DNA of 64,000 nucleotides from Ariolimax columbianus (GCA_036924085.1 JAVGWX010000001.1:947603-1011602); one strand, 5' to 3'; positions 11,561 to 22,679 are shown, counted from the stretch's first letter. The notes: generated by a model from the sequence alone, not told the origin. Numbers and translations are program-made.

Positions 11561-11654
11561 CGTATAGTGGCTGTGTGAGACATCATTCTAATTTTTTACT
11601 GACTTGCTGACTGGGATGCTGCCTTAGGATTGAATGATGTTACAATTTACTCCG

Positions 11655-11712
11655 CAAAATGGGTATACTTGTAGTATACTTGTGGTATACTTGTGGTATA
11701 CTTGTGGTATTT
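11655..11712. repeat. 12-bp repeat (TACTTGTGGTAT), 4 units
   Basis: Short perfect to near-perfect tandem copies. Confidence 0.85.
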
Positions 11713-11760
11713 TAGCCAACCGTGATATTCACTACTATCAGAACACGTGACACTCACTAC

Positions 11761-12903
11761 TGTGGCAGTGTAAGGCGTTCCCACGGCAGTTAACTTTCTA
11801 GAATCTTACTACATGCATTCACATCATCCACGACACAACCACACTCAGCAATTAACACCTCAGCACTCTCCAGCAACAGGTGTCATATGTAATAATAGCA
11901 CATTCAATGAAAATCGAGTTTACAAACTACTAGTTAAATACATTTTAACTAAAAAATCATATATTATATATATAAATGTAAATATTAACTACAGCGGGAG
12001 TTTTAAGCATTAGCTTTTGTTAACTTTTCCCAACTATTTACAACCCAGTTCTATGCGCCACATTCCCCTCCCCTTATCTGCACCCTCAACACACTCTCAT
12101 AAACTCGTCCTCACGTTTGTATTCTGTGACACTCAGATCCCCTGAGGTGGGTGATCTTGACATTACACATTCAATCTGTTTAACGTGTTCTCACATGTGG
12201 ACACACACTCAATCGATCTGCGTATACACATACTCCGGAACATACGTCGTTCCCTCGGTGTCTTGCGCGCACCACACACACCTTCAGATCTCTTCTAGTC
12301 ACAGGGTGTCCAACACACACCCTATAGGGCGACTGGCCAAGACTCAAAGGCGTATGCTGGTTCAGTCACCCTGTGATTCATTCCATCTCTCACACATTCG
12401 TGAAACAGCCTGCTGATAGCAGCCTATCAATCGCTCTTCTAGAAAGTTGGCGAGCTAAACTATTATTCCTATCCAACCAATCTCCTAGCTGTCTTCATGA
12501 CCAGTCTGATTGAGTTAAACTTTGCCTAGTATTATATTATCTCAAGCAGTATCAGGGCTGTCCATTTGTCTTCTGGGGGTTGTCTGACTCAGCCATAACT
12601 CTAGTTGTTATTGCAACGAATCACTTCGAATTCCTGCCACTCTAAAATGTCGCAGCAAGACCTGATGACATTGTCTGTCACTAACCCCCCCCCCCCCTAC
12701 ACAAATCGGAACGCCAGATTGGTCCACTCCTAGCCCCTACCTATACCAGACACATTCTTCCCCTCAACCCTCCATTTTCCTTTACAGAATTAGTGTCGAG
12801 ACGGTGAGTGACCTTGGCACGCATTCAGGCAACCTTCGTTTTTAGAGTCGCCAGCCCAATCTCACCTGCCTTAAACGCCCATGCTCCAGCTGAAACTGTC
12901 ACA
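11761..12903. mobile_element. Solo-LTR-like element, copy A
   Basis: The right end (GCTCCAGCTGAAACTGTCACA, ending 12903) matches the ends of the elements at 44101-45337 and 47975-49160. It is followed at once by CR1 sequence (TTTATAC then GTTTAACAATCAC), so the boundary is sharp. The left end (TGTGGCAGTGTAAGGC) resembles that of the 44.1-kb copy. The TG...CA termini and length (about 1.14 kb) suit a solo long terminal repeat. There is no coding region and no target duplication is evident here. The interior is diverged and the strand of the parent element is unknown. Confidence 0.55.
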
Positions 12904-13196
12904 TTTATACCGTTTAACAATCACTTCCATACTCCAATGTTTAATATTTCTTTTTCATCATACCTAACTTTGCATTTGCCTTATTCACTGCTACTTAGAC
13001 TTGCTCACTCACCTTTCCTGTATAATCTATTATAACCCCTAAGTTCCTTTCCTTATCTATCATTCTAATATTGCTCTCGCCCATTCTGTAATTACGTTCC
13101 ATATTGGATCTACCCATGTGGATGACTGTGCATTTATCTACATTAAACTCCATTTGCTATCTCACCGACCAGTCTCGAATTTTGTTTAAATCCGCT
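12904..13196 (-). mobile_element. CR1-like LINE fragment, 3' part of an inverted copy
   Basis: On the minus strand it encodes the RT thumb: a block related to DLNKIRDWSV, then EFNVDKCTVIHMGRSNME, matching the copy at 17368-19845. The 3' half of the element is missing, cut by the LTR-like element that ends at 12903. Confidence 0.85.
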
Positions 13197-13201
13197 AATT
13201 A

Positions 13202-13480
13202 GTTTTGATAGAGTAACTCAACGAAGATTATTTTAAAAGTTAAAATTCCATGAAATAGGCGGGGAAGGTGCCGAGGGATTGAAAGTTGGTTAACGGGAAG
13301 AAGGCAGAGAGTGGATATAAATAAGGAGTACTCTGAGTTGTGTGAGGTAAAACGTGGAGTGCCACAGGGCTCGGTTCTTGACTTATATATTTACGATTTG
13401 AACATTGATATAGGATCCATGACTGCGGAAGACACAAAACTATGAGGAGTGTCTCATCTGAGGCAGAAGTGGATATATTG
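13202..13480 (+). mobile_element. CR1-like LINE fragment, inverted 5' part
   Basis: On the plus strand it encodes the palm upstream of the previous fragment: FDRVTQRRLF, LTGRRQRVDINKEYSE, VPQGSVL, DIDIGSM, then SEAEVDILR. It stops where the minus-strand fragment begins (R|SDL in other copies). A small deletion removes the GPILFL stretch, and FADD is replaced by a decayed sequence. Confidence 0.85.
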
Positions 13481-13489
13481 AGACAACAA

Positions 13490-14465
13490 ATGAAAGAAAT
13501 GGAATCCAGTGGACCGTGAATAAACAGCTGGACGACCTGGATTTTGCGAATGATATAGCCGTTCTGTCCCACAGCCAATTGCAAAGGCAACTGGATAGAC
13601 TGGATTATACCTCTAAACTGGATAGACTGGATTATACCTCTAAACAATTCGGTTTCACGAAAACCATGAAGAAAAGACACAAATAATTAGGGTCAATGCA
13701 GCAAACACAGAACCAATCAGGCTGAGAGTAACGCCACTGGAAGAGGTAGAGGTATTTACATACCTAAGAAGTATCATGAACAAGGAAGGAGGGACAAACA
13801 AGGATACAAAAACAAGGATACAAAAACAAGGATACAAAAAGCAAGAGTTGCATTTGGAATGTCGAAACTCATGTGGAACTCCAAGGAGATGAGAAGGAAG
13901 ATGGAAGAAACAAATAGGGATTTTCCATTCCAATGTGAAACCAATCCAGCTGTATGGAGTGGAAACCTGGAGGATGACCAAAGGCGATGGCAGGAGACTG
14001 CAGGGTTTTGTCAACAGATCCCTGGAGGATGACCAAAGGCGATGACAGGTGACTGCAGGGTTTTGTCAACAGATCCCTGGAGGATGACCAAAGGCGATGA
14101 CAGGTGACTGCAGGGTTTTGTCAACAGATCCCTGGAGGATGACCAAAGGCGATGGCAGGTGACTGCAGGGTTTTGTCAACAGATCCCTGAAAATACAGGA
14201 CATTTTTGGAACAAAGTGGGGATGGGTGGGTCATGCATTAATAAAGTCCCTGGCCAGTATCACCAGGCATTCCCTGTCGTGGAACCCCCAGGGACAGAAA
14301 GGCATAGGCAGACCAAGGAATACGTGGAGATGAGATCTGAAGGCGGAAGTAAATAAAACAGGAAAACGCTGGAAGGAAGTGGAAAAGATTACATAGGACA
14401 GAGCTGGTTGGCGAACTTTGGTTGATGGTCTGGGTGATAGAGACGGAAGAGAAGTAGATCTTTGA
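13490..14465 (+). mobile_element. RTE-like LINE fragment (RT C-terminal half)
   Basis: Degenerate RT on the plus strand. Catalytic motif C reads LDFANDIAVLSH (an Asp of FADD is changed). It is followed by IIRVNAANTEPIRL, VEVFTYLRSIM, GVETWRMTKG, then WVGHALIKS, ITRHSLSWNPQG and GRPRNTWR. This C-terminal order is typical of RTE-type elements (family knowledge). Frameshifts, stops and a missing segment between NRSL and the WVGH block make it dead. Two internal tandem duplications occur, a 27-bp pair near 13590-13643 and a 55-bp array at 13969-14190. Confidence 0.85.
13969..14190. repeat. 55-bp array within the RTE-like LINE, about 4 units
   Basis: Units beginning GGAGGATGACCAAAGGCGAT start at 13969, 14024, 14079 and 14134. 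The unit is the LINE sequence encoding ETWRMTKGD through FVNRSL, amplified in place; the element's reading resumes after the last unit. Confidence 0.93.
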
Positions 14466-14516
14466 TGTTTAGAGATTTGAGTGTTTAGGTAGACATTTGA
14501 TCAATTTAGAGATTTA
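14459..14516. repeat. Left remnant of the 21-bp GATTTGATCAGTTTAGGTAGA array
   Basis: Degenerate units (AGAGATTTGAGTGTTTAGGT, then AGACATTTGATCAATTTAG) of the array that continues at 15430-16128. It ends in the TA where the mariner fragment begins. Confidence 0.6.
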
Positions 14517-15110
14517 CAAGGGGCTTGTCATAAATCTTGACCCTGACTATGAAGGAGTAGGAGGAGAAAGTTGACATTTGGCACATTTGTAGCTCATTCA
14601 ATTTGTACTGGACTTGAGAAGTATGAATTTCCATCCTCGACGGGTTTATCCGGTTGGTGCATGGCGCAACACACCTTATTGACCGGATATGCTACTTCAA
14701 CGGTTTGTCAGAACAATGGAGAAATCAGAGGACAGAACTGTAAAAACATTCTTGATGTTGCAGGGAAAAACACCTACAGAAATACACAGGGAGATGGAAC
14801 CAGTTTTTGAGGAATTCTGTCCTTCGTATGCTTCTGTGAAAAACTGGTGTAGGCAGTTTAAGTGTGGTCGTTCCCATGTTCAAGTCCTTGCAAGATCAGG
14901 AAGACCATCCTCAGAGTGCAGATGAAAATGATGCAAGCGTGAAGAAAATCATTGACCAGGATAGGAAAATGACAATTGCAGAGATATCTCGTGTTGCTAT
15001 GAGGCAGGTAATCTTCCAAAATGACACATTTGACGTCCCAAAAAACAGTCAGCATCACTTTTGTTGCAGATATATGTGCTCTTGGCTTGACATGTGTTGG
15101 TGAGACCGGA
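14517..15110 (+). mobile_element. mariner-like DNA transposon, 5' fragment with transposase pseudogene
   Basis: A frame starting at the ATG at 14716 encodes the mariner-type helix-turn-helix DNA-binding region: TPTEIHREM, CPSYASVKNWCRQFKCGR, then ARSGRPSS. After a frameshift near 14910, VKKIIDQDRKMTIAEIS follows in another frame. This order matches the N-terminal HTH pair and linker of mariner/SETMAR-type transposases (family knowledge). The catalytic D,D(34)D domain is absent. The left end is a plausible terminal inverted repeat starting CAAGGGGCTTGTCATAAATC right after a TA at 14515-14516, which is the mariner target. No matching right terminus was found. Stops and truncation make it inactive. 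Confidence 0.85.
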
Positions 15111-15240
15111 GTTTTCCAATGTATACTGGAAATTTTGGATTCTGGATTACATTCTGCTACTTAAGCCTTTTAGGGTTTTGTAGCGGGAGATCGAGAACGA
15201 ACGAAGACAAGCCAAGTCAAGCAGACACCGAGACTTAATG
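15110..15240. repeat. Dispersed repeat shared with 30.3 kb
   Basis: The stretch with CTGCTACTTAAGCC and GAGAACGAACGAAGA recurs at about 30320-30375. Directly after it (15211-15236) is an inverted, nearly exact piece of the 36-bp minisatellite unit found at 16.9-20.5 kb. Confidence 0.65.
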
Positions 15241-15429
15241 ATTTAGTTCACTTGATGAACCCAAGTCTCATCTACTGTCACCATGGTCGGCAACACATTT
15301 TGAGCAACTGGCCACAGCAATCAACCCTCGTTTCTGTTCACATGTCAGCAGACGCGGGACCCAGCCGGCACACACTTTTCTCATGTTTATTCTATTGTGT
15401 AAAATTCTAAAAACTGTACCTTCATTCAG
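15241..15429. other. Unique sequence
   Basis: Nothing recognised. Confidence 0.4.
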
Positions 15430-16128
15430 TTTTGCTGATCTAGATATCTCTGCAATTGTCCGATTAGATATAGATTTGATCAGGTTAGTTAGAGTTAGAT
15501 CAGTTTATTTAAACATTTGATCAGTTTAGATACAGATTTTATGAGTTTAGTTAGAAATGTTATCAGTTTGGGTAAAGATCTAATCAGTTTAGGTAGAGAT
15601 TTCATTAGTTTAGGTAAGATTTCACCAGTTTAGGTAGAGATTCCATCAGTTTAGGTAGAGATTTCATCAGTTTAGGTAGAGATTTCATCAGTTTAGGTAG
15701 ACATTTCATCAGTTTAGGTAGAGATTTGATCAGTTTAGGTAGAGATTTCATCAGTTTAGGTAAGAGATTTCATCAGTTTAGGTAGAGATCTCATCAGTTT
15801 AGGTAGAGATTTCATCAGTTTAGGTAGAGATTTCATCAGTTTAGGTAGACATTTCATCAGTTTAAGTAAAGATTTCATCAGTTTAGGTAGAGATTTCATC
15901 AGTTTAGGTAGAGATTTGTTCAGTTTAGGTAGAGATTTCATCAGTTTAGAGATTTCATCAGTTTAGGTAGACATTTCATCAGTTTAGGTAGACATTTCAT
16001 CAGTTTAGGTAGAGATTTCATCAGTTTAGGTAGAGATTTGATCAGTTTAGGTAGAGATTTGATCAGTTTAGGTAGAGATTTCATCAGTTTAGGTAGAGAT
16101 TTCATCAGTTTAATTATAGATTTGTGCA
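15430..16128. repeat. 21-bp array (ATTTCATCAGTTTAGGTAGAG), about 31 units
   Basis: Units at 21-bp spacing (15661, 15682, 15703 and onward), degenerate on the left and regular from about 15600. The period is a multiple of three, hence the minus-strand PKLMKSL frame, which is an artefact. Confidence 0.95.
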
Positions 16129-16907
16129 GGTTATGCAGAAATTTTAGTTGTTTATGTCATTATGTGCTTGGTGTTTGTGGACTGCCTTAGTCGAACGTCG
16201 CCATAGTCTCGGATTGGTTTCAGTCTTGGAAGGCCACAGTGCACCAATTCGTTCTTGTATCACTATTATTGGAAAACGGAAGGTGTGAAACAGAAAGTTA
16301 ATGTGATCTTATTTGTTTCACGTGTTTTATAATCGTTCTGGTAAAAAAAAAGGTAATATTTAATATGTCAGCCCCTGAGACAAAACTGAACAAATGAGCA
16401 ATGTCGGGCTGGGGTCATCTCGAGATGGAATTATTGGTAAGTTATCTTAATTGTAGGGGGAAGCCGGTCATATTAGCTGATAGTTTCGCTGGCGTCGCAC
16501 GAGTATCTAGGGTTCACGAACTGGGTAGCAATTTCTTTTATGAAGTTTTGACGTGTTGGAGTCTCCGTTTGACGTGGCTGGAAAAGAAAACGTTCTGAGT
16601 ACCGTCCCAGTGGTGACTGGAGCTGTATTAATACCGGCGAGGTGACTGACAGCTCAGAATTGATCTGGCCTGCCATCTTTACATTCTCAACAGCCGGACA
16701 CTGGGACTGCGGGAGAGCCTTGTCTTGTCCCCGGTCATGAACACGAGCATGCAGAGTTCGACTCCGTCCGGATATAAGGGGCGTGCCGTGGCTTCAGAGG
16801 GTACCATCCACTTTGCTAGAGTGCTTACATTGACACCGACCGTCGTCTGGGCGCCCAAACTGGGACTTGGCTGTCCTCTTGATCACATATCATTGATGCT
16901 GACGACA
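16129..16907. other. Unique sequence
   Basis: Open frames of 60-67 residues have no recognisable domain. No RNA or transposon signature seen. Confidence 0.4.
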
Positions 16908-17367
16908 CGTTTCTAAGTCTCGGTGTCTACTTGACTTGAGACACGTTTCTAACTCTCTGTGTCTACTTGACTTGAGACACGTTTCTAAGTCTCGGTGTCT
17001 TCTTGACTTGAGACACGTTTCTAAGTCTCGGTATCTACTTGACTTGAGACACGTTTCTGACCCTCTGTGTCTACTTGACTTGAGACACGTTTCTAAGTCT
17101 CGGTATCTACTTGACTTGAGACACGTTTCTAAGTCTCGGTATCTACTTGACTTGAGACACGTTTCTAAGTCTCGGTATCTACTTGACTTGAGACACGTTT
17201 CTAAGTCTCGGTATCTACTTGACTTGAGACACATTTCTGACCCTCTGTGTCTACTTGACTTGAGACACGTTTCTAAGTCTCGGTGTCTACTTGACTTGAG
17301 ACACGTTTCTAAGTCAGTGTCTGCTTGACTTGAGAAACGTTTCTAAGTCTCGGTGTCTGCTTGACTT
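16908..17367. repeat. 36-bp minisatellite, left half (about 12.8 units)
   Basis: Units contain GAGACACGTTTCTAAGTCTC and CTACTTGACTT. The 36-bp period gives 12-residue frames on both strands (RHVSKSRYLLDL), which are artefacts. The half ends in TTGACTT at 17361-17367, at the 3' end of the inserted CR1 element. Confidence 0.97.
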
Positions 17368-19845
17368 AACTTAACTTCTTTATACTGGTTTGAAGACCCT
17401 GCACAGTCTGCATACAACAAGTTTCATTTACATCACCTTGCTCTAAAAGCTGTACGCATCCAATCTATTCTTAACTGCATTAACTGTCCCTGCCTCCACC
17501 ACCTCACTTGGCAATGCATTCCAAGCAGACACCACTCTCTGACTAAAAAAATACTTCCTAATATCTAATCTGAACCTCTCTTTAGTCAACTTGTAGCTAT
17601 GCCCTCTTTTTATTGCGGGTGGCTGTATTTTTAAAAAAACTTGTTATAGTCTAATTTATCCATTCCTTTGATCATCTTATAAACCTGTTTTAAGTCACCA
17701 CGAATTCTTCTCTCTTCGAGACACTGTTGGCCGGTTTTTCTGAGTCGATCCTCATAACTGTAATTCTGGAATCCCACTATCAGCTTTGAAGCTCTTTTTT
17801 TGAATTCTTTCCAGCATGTTTATATCCCCTCTATGATAAGGACTCCACACCTGTACACAGTACTCCAATCTAGGTCTAACTAAAGCTTTATACAGTTTGA
17901 CGATCACTTCCTTGCTCCTATGTTTAATATTTCTTTTTATCATACCTAACATTGCATTTGCCTTTTTCACTGCTACCTGAACTTGCTCACTCACCTTACC
18001 TGTATGATCTATTATAATGCCTAGGTCCCTTTCCTTATCTATCTTTCTAATATTGTTCACTCCCATTCTGTAATTATGTTCCATATTGGATCTACCCATG
18101 TGGATGACTGTACATTTATCTACATTAAACTCCATTTGCCAGCTTACAGACCATTCTCGAATTGTATCTAAATCCGACCTCAATGTATCCACTTCCGCTT
18201 TAGATGAGACACTACTGCATAGTTTTGTGTCATCAGCAAATTTTGCAATCATGGATCCCATATCAATGTCCAAATCCTTTACATATATCAAGAACAAAAT
18301 TGGTCCCAAAACCGAGCTCTGTGGCACACCACTTTTTACTTCACACCACTCAGAGTACTCCTTTTTTATGCCCACCCTCTGCCTTCTTCCCTTTAACCAA
18401 TTTTCAATCCATTTGGCAACTTCCCCACCTATTCCATGTGATTTTAACTTTCGAAATAATCTTTGATGAGGTACTCTATCAAAGGCCTTTGCAAAATCTA
18501 GATAAATAACGTCCACTGGCTCCCCTATCTATCCTTTTAGTAACCTCCTCCATGAATTCTAATAGATTTGTTAAGCATGATCTCCCTCTAGTAAACCCAT
18601 GCTGACTATTTCTAATTAGATTAAATTTGTCTAAATGAATTTCAATGTTTTCTTTGATTATTGACTCTAACAATTTACAGACTATGCTCGTTAAACTCAC
18701 CGGTCTATAATTTGCTGGATCTGATTTGTTGCCCTTTTTGAATGGGATCACTCCTGCATCTTTCCAATCCCGTGGAACAATCCCTTTTGTAAGTGATTGA
18801 GAACATAATATAGCCAATGGTTTTGCTAGTTGGTCTCTAATTTCAAACAGCAATTTTGGATGAATACCATCTTGACCTGGACTTTCAACCGCTTCTATTT
18901 TTTTTAAAACCATTTCCTCTGTAATACAGATTGATCCTAATCCTGCTGTATCCATGTCTCTTTTAAAAATATCTATAGGCTCTGGGATCTTGGAGCAGTC
19001 CTCTTTTGTGTAGACTGTGCCAAAGTACTGATTGAGCAGATTAGCTGCCTCCCTATTCTCACTTATTATTTTCCCTGTACTGTCTATGAGAGGGCCTACT
19101 TTGTCTTTCGTTCTTTGTTTATTTCTAACATAAGAGAAGAAGCTTTTACTGTCAGTCTTGATCCTCTGAGCAAGTTTTTTATCGAAGTCTATTTTTGCTG
19201 TTTTATTCGCTTTCTGGGATATGTTCTGCTTGTCCAAACATTTTAAATATGTTTCTTTTGATTTACCTGCCTCTATACATTTTTTCCATGCTTTATTTTT
19301 CTCTCTTCTACATTTCACTACAAATCTAGTTATCCACTTTTTACGCTTTGCGTTTACCTCCCTACGTGGAACACATTCCTCTTTTAGCGTTTCTAGAACT
19401 GTTTTAAAACTCTCCCACTCTTGTTCAACATCTATTCCTCCGACAATATCTTTCCAGATTATGTGGTTCGCTGCCTCTTTCATCCTCTTAACATCTGCCT
19501 TAGAGTAGTCGTATGTTCGCGTGTTTATGTTTACTTCTTTCTCTGCAATAAGATCCCAACGGATGATTTGATGGTCACTTGATCCAAACAGTTCCCCAAC
19601 GGTAACGTTTTCAATCATATTTTCTTCTGTACTAATAACTAGGTCGTGTATGTTTATGCCTCTGGTGGCTGCTTCTACATGTTGAATAAAAATATGTCAG
19701 TTATGCACTTAACAAAAGGTTTTGACTCTACAAGTGCTTCTGCCATATCCCATTTCATTTCTGGAAAGTTGAAATCTCCCATTAATAATAATTTCCCTTC
19801 ACTTGCCTTTGCTATGCTACTAATCAGCTCCTCATCTTCCTCTTT
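17368..19845 (-). mobile_element. CR1-like LINE, longest copy (2.5 kb, 5' truncated)
   Basis: This minus-strand non-LTR retrotransposon carries the end of an APE-type endonuclease (MGDFNFPEMKWD near 19770 and SDHQIIRWDL near 19560). A linker follows, then a full RT: NYRPVSLTS and HGFTRGRSCLTN in the 379-residue frame 19618-18479. Motif A (YLDFAKAFDRV), motif B (SGVPQSSVLGP, usually PQGS) and catalytic FADD (residues 93-96) are in the 254-residue frame 18516-17752. The frames are separated by one indel near 18515; another splits the endonuclease part. The thumb reads LEYCVQVWSPYHRG. The 3' end carries TTAAG-type short repeats (AAGTTAAGTT on the minus strand), shared by the copies at 32645, 54044 and 56930. 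The N-terminal half of the endonuclease is missing. The element lies inside the 36-bp minisatellite with TTGACTT on both sides. Confidence 0.95.
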
Positions 19846-20540
19846 TTGACTTGAGACACGTTTCCAACTCTCGGTGTCTACTTGACGTGAGACACGTTTC
19901 CAACTCTCGGTGTCTACTTGACGTGAGACACGTTTCCAACTCTCAGTGTCTACTTGACGTGAGACACGTTTCCAACTCTCCCTGTCTACTTGACGTGAGA
20001 CACGTTTCCAACTCTCAGTGTCTACTTGACGTGAGACACGTTTCCAACTCTCCCTGTCTACTTGACGTGAGACACGTTTCCAACTCTCCCTGTCTACTTG
20101 ACGTGAGACACGTTTCCAACTCTCAGTGTCTACTTGACGTGAGACACGTTTCCAACTCTCCCTGTCTACTTGACGTGAGACACGTTTCCAACTCTCAGTG
20201 TCTACTTGACGTGAGACACGTTTCCAACTCTCAGTGTCTACTTGACTTGAGACACGCTTCCAACTCTCCCTGTCTACTTGACGTGAAACACGCTTCCAAC
20301 TCTCAGTGTCTACTTGACTTGAAACACGCTTCCAACTCTCAGTGTCTACTTGACGTGAGACACGCTTCCAACTCTCAGTGTCTACTTGACGTGAGACACG
20401 TTTCCAACTCTCCCTGTCTACTTGACGTGAGACACGCTTCCAACTCTCAGTGTCTACTTGACGTGAGACACGTTTCCAACTCTCCCTGTCTACTTGACGT
20501 GAGACACGCTTCCAACTCTCCCTGTCTACTTGACTTGAGT
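19846..20540. repeat. 36-bp minisatellite, right half (about 19 units)
   Basis: Continues the array in phase after the CR1 insertion. Units here mostly read CACGTTTCCAACTCTC with CTTGACGTGAG, whereas the left half has TTTCTAAGTCTC with CTTGACTTGAG. The 235-residue frame is an artefact. Confidence 0.97.
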
Positions 20541-20797
20541 ATGTTGGTTTGTGGATGAATTAGGTCCCGTTTAACTTTAAACTTGTGAGCTGTAGTGCCA
20601 CAAGGACAATGGAAACCTGGCACTACTTTCTGTAGCAAGATCTGCTGTAGGTACACCTTCAACTAGTTTTATGACTCCAACATTTATACCTTCTAGTATC
20701 GGTACATCGTTTGCTGATGTTATAAATTGAACTAGATGACCCGTGCAGAACATCTGCCATGACTGTTTAGGTCTGCCTCTATTTCTCTTGTGTGAGT
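20541..20797. other. Unique sequence, unassigned
   Basis: One minus-strand frame is open (it includes SANDVPILEGINVG and VEGVPTADL), but I recognise no family. It is faintly like the GTTATACC repeats at 23.9 kb. Confidence 0.3.
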
Positions 20798-21105
20798 GGT
20801 GAATGTGTGTGTGTAGTGAATGTGTGTGTGTGGTGAATGTGTGTGGAGTGAATGTGTGTGGTGTGGTGAAATGGTGTGCGGTGAATGTGTGTGTGGTGTG
20901 GGGAATGTGTTTTTGGTGAATGTGTGTGTGGTGTGGGGAATGTGTGTTGGGTGAATGTGTGCGGGGTGAATGTGTGTGGGGTGAATGTGTGTCCGGTGAA
21001 TGTGTGTGTGGTGTGGTGAATGTGTGTGGTGTGGGAATGGGTTGTGGGGAATTAGTTGTGGGCAATCCATGTGTGGTGTATGTGGTTGTGTGTGTGTATA
21101 TAAAT
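20798..21105. repeat. GTGTGTGGTGAAT-rich microsatellite
   Basis: Imperfect GTGAATGTGTGTG and GTGTGGGGAATG units. Frames on both strands are artefacts. Confidence 0.92.
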
Positions 21106-21305
21106 ATCATTTACTTATTCAATTCGATAATGCCAGACAATGGCACACACAATAAATGATAACTTATCATATCAGTTAGAAGAAGGTGGTCCTGGCAAAT
21201 AGCCACCATGTGATTACCTGTGAAACTGGCTGTAACGTTATCTTAGCATGTCTGTTCATTTCGCCAACAACAACACCATGCTTATGCACCCTAACATATT
21301 CGACA
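21106..21305. other. Unique sequence
   Basis: Nothing recognised. Confidence 0.4.
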
Positions 21306-21930
21306 GAAGACTCTCATGTCTCATATTGTGACCCAGCCAATCTTGGCCTCTAGTACCTTCTATAGAAGACTCTCATGTCTCATATTGTGACCCAGCCAAT
21401 CGTGGCCTCTAGTACCTTCTACAGAAGACTCTCATGTCTCATATTGTGACCCAGCCAATCTTGGCCTCTAGTACCTTCTATAGAAGACTCTCATGTCTCA
21501 TATTGTGACCCAGCCAATCTTGGCCTCTAGTACCTTCTATAGAAGACTCTCATGTCTCATATTGTGACCCAGCCAATCTTGGCCTCTAGTACCTTCTATA
21601 GAAGACTCTCATGTCTCATATTGTGACCCAGCCAATCTTGGCATCTAGTACCTTCTATAGAAGACTCTCATGTCTCATATTGTGACCCAGCCAATCTTGG
21701 CCTCTAGTACCTTCTATAGAAGACTCTCATGTCTCATATTGTGACCCAGCCAATCTTGGCCTCTAGTACCTTCTATAGAAGACTCTCATGTCTCATATTG
21801 TGACCCAGCCAATCTTGGCCTCTAGTACCTTCTATAGAAGACTCTCATGTCTCATATTGTGACCCAGCCAATCTTGGCCTCTAGTACCTTCTATAGAAGA
21901 CTCTCATGTCTCATATTGTGACCCAGCCAA
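21306..21930. repeat. 59-bp tandem array, about 10.5 units
   Basis: Near-identical units marked by AGAAGACTCTCATGTCTCAT and CCAGCCAATCTTGGCCTC. Only a few substitutions were seen, suggesting recent expansion or homogenisation. Confidence 0.97.
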
Positions 21931-22121
21931 CGCAATTTCGTTCTTGTATCATTTACAATAATTGTCTTTGTGCGCCTACCTCAGTGAGGACATTCTCGTT
22001 GGATCTCCTTTTTTGTCCTACTCAATCCTTTGCATCCTACGGTAGCACCCCATTCCAAGCGTTTCCAAGCTTTGTTCCTTCCTTATTTGAGCTTGTTCCA
22101 ACCCCACAAAGCAATTAGCAC
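21931..22121. other. Unique sequence
   Basis: Starts with a short stretch (ATTTCGTTCTTGTATCA) that recurs near 16236. Otherwise nothing recognised. Confidence 0.35.
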
Positions 22122-22123
22122 AT

Positions 22124-22164
22124 GGGGAGTGGTGGAGTGGTGGAGTGGTGGAGTGGTGGAGTGG
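22124..22164. repeat. 8-bp microsatellite (GGAGTGGT), 5 units
   Basis: Perfect short tandem copies. Confidence 0.9.
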
Positions 22165-22419
22165 TCATTCTTGTCTTCAGTTTTATCCTGATACTATTTG
22201 AGGTTAGCAACACCTGTTCGTCTTGTGAGTGTCTATATTGCTAATGCAGTCCATGTATCTAATGTCGGTCTCATTGCGGGCATCTTCTGTTGTTTTACGA
22301 TTAACAAAGGCCTGCAAAATGACAAATTCGTTTTTGTTTTAATGCAGTCTGTACATTTTTTTCTAACGGTAACATGCACATATGTGCAGCCTTTTTAGAA
22401 AGTAGACACATCTAGTTCT
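22165..22419. other. Unique sequence
   Basis: Nothing recognised. Confidence 0.35.
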
Positions 22420-22679
22420 ATGTAATGTTAGTTGTATCTTCGTGTACTTCTCCTTTCTGTTTTTGTCTTGTGTCCTCTTGTGTCCTCTTGTGTCGTGTCC
22501 TGGTTGTGCAGGTTGTAAAGAGGTTATTGTGAACGGACCCTCGTTTGTGCTTCGTACACTTTACTCGTTCTGTTATTTCTGTTATCCATCGTTTTTGTGG
22601 TCGGTCCTTGACGTGACCGAACCATTTGGTTTGCTGTCTCTTGACGAGGTCTTGCACAGTTGTATAGTGTTTTGTTTAT

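Noticed and set aside
10857..11586. Overlapping 160-231 residue frames on both strands
   Set aside because: 10-bp repeat without stops in any phase; not genes.
14716..15020. A SETMAR-like host gene
   Set aside because: Only the mariner HTH region is present, with a frameshift, no SET domain, and a transposon terminus upstream.
16890..17328. Coding repeat protein (RHVSKSRYLLDL) on either strand
   Set aside because: The 36-bp period keeps both strands open. Substitutions show no codon-position bias that I can see, and the array is interrupted by a LINE.
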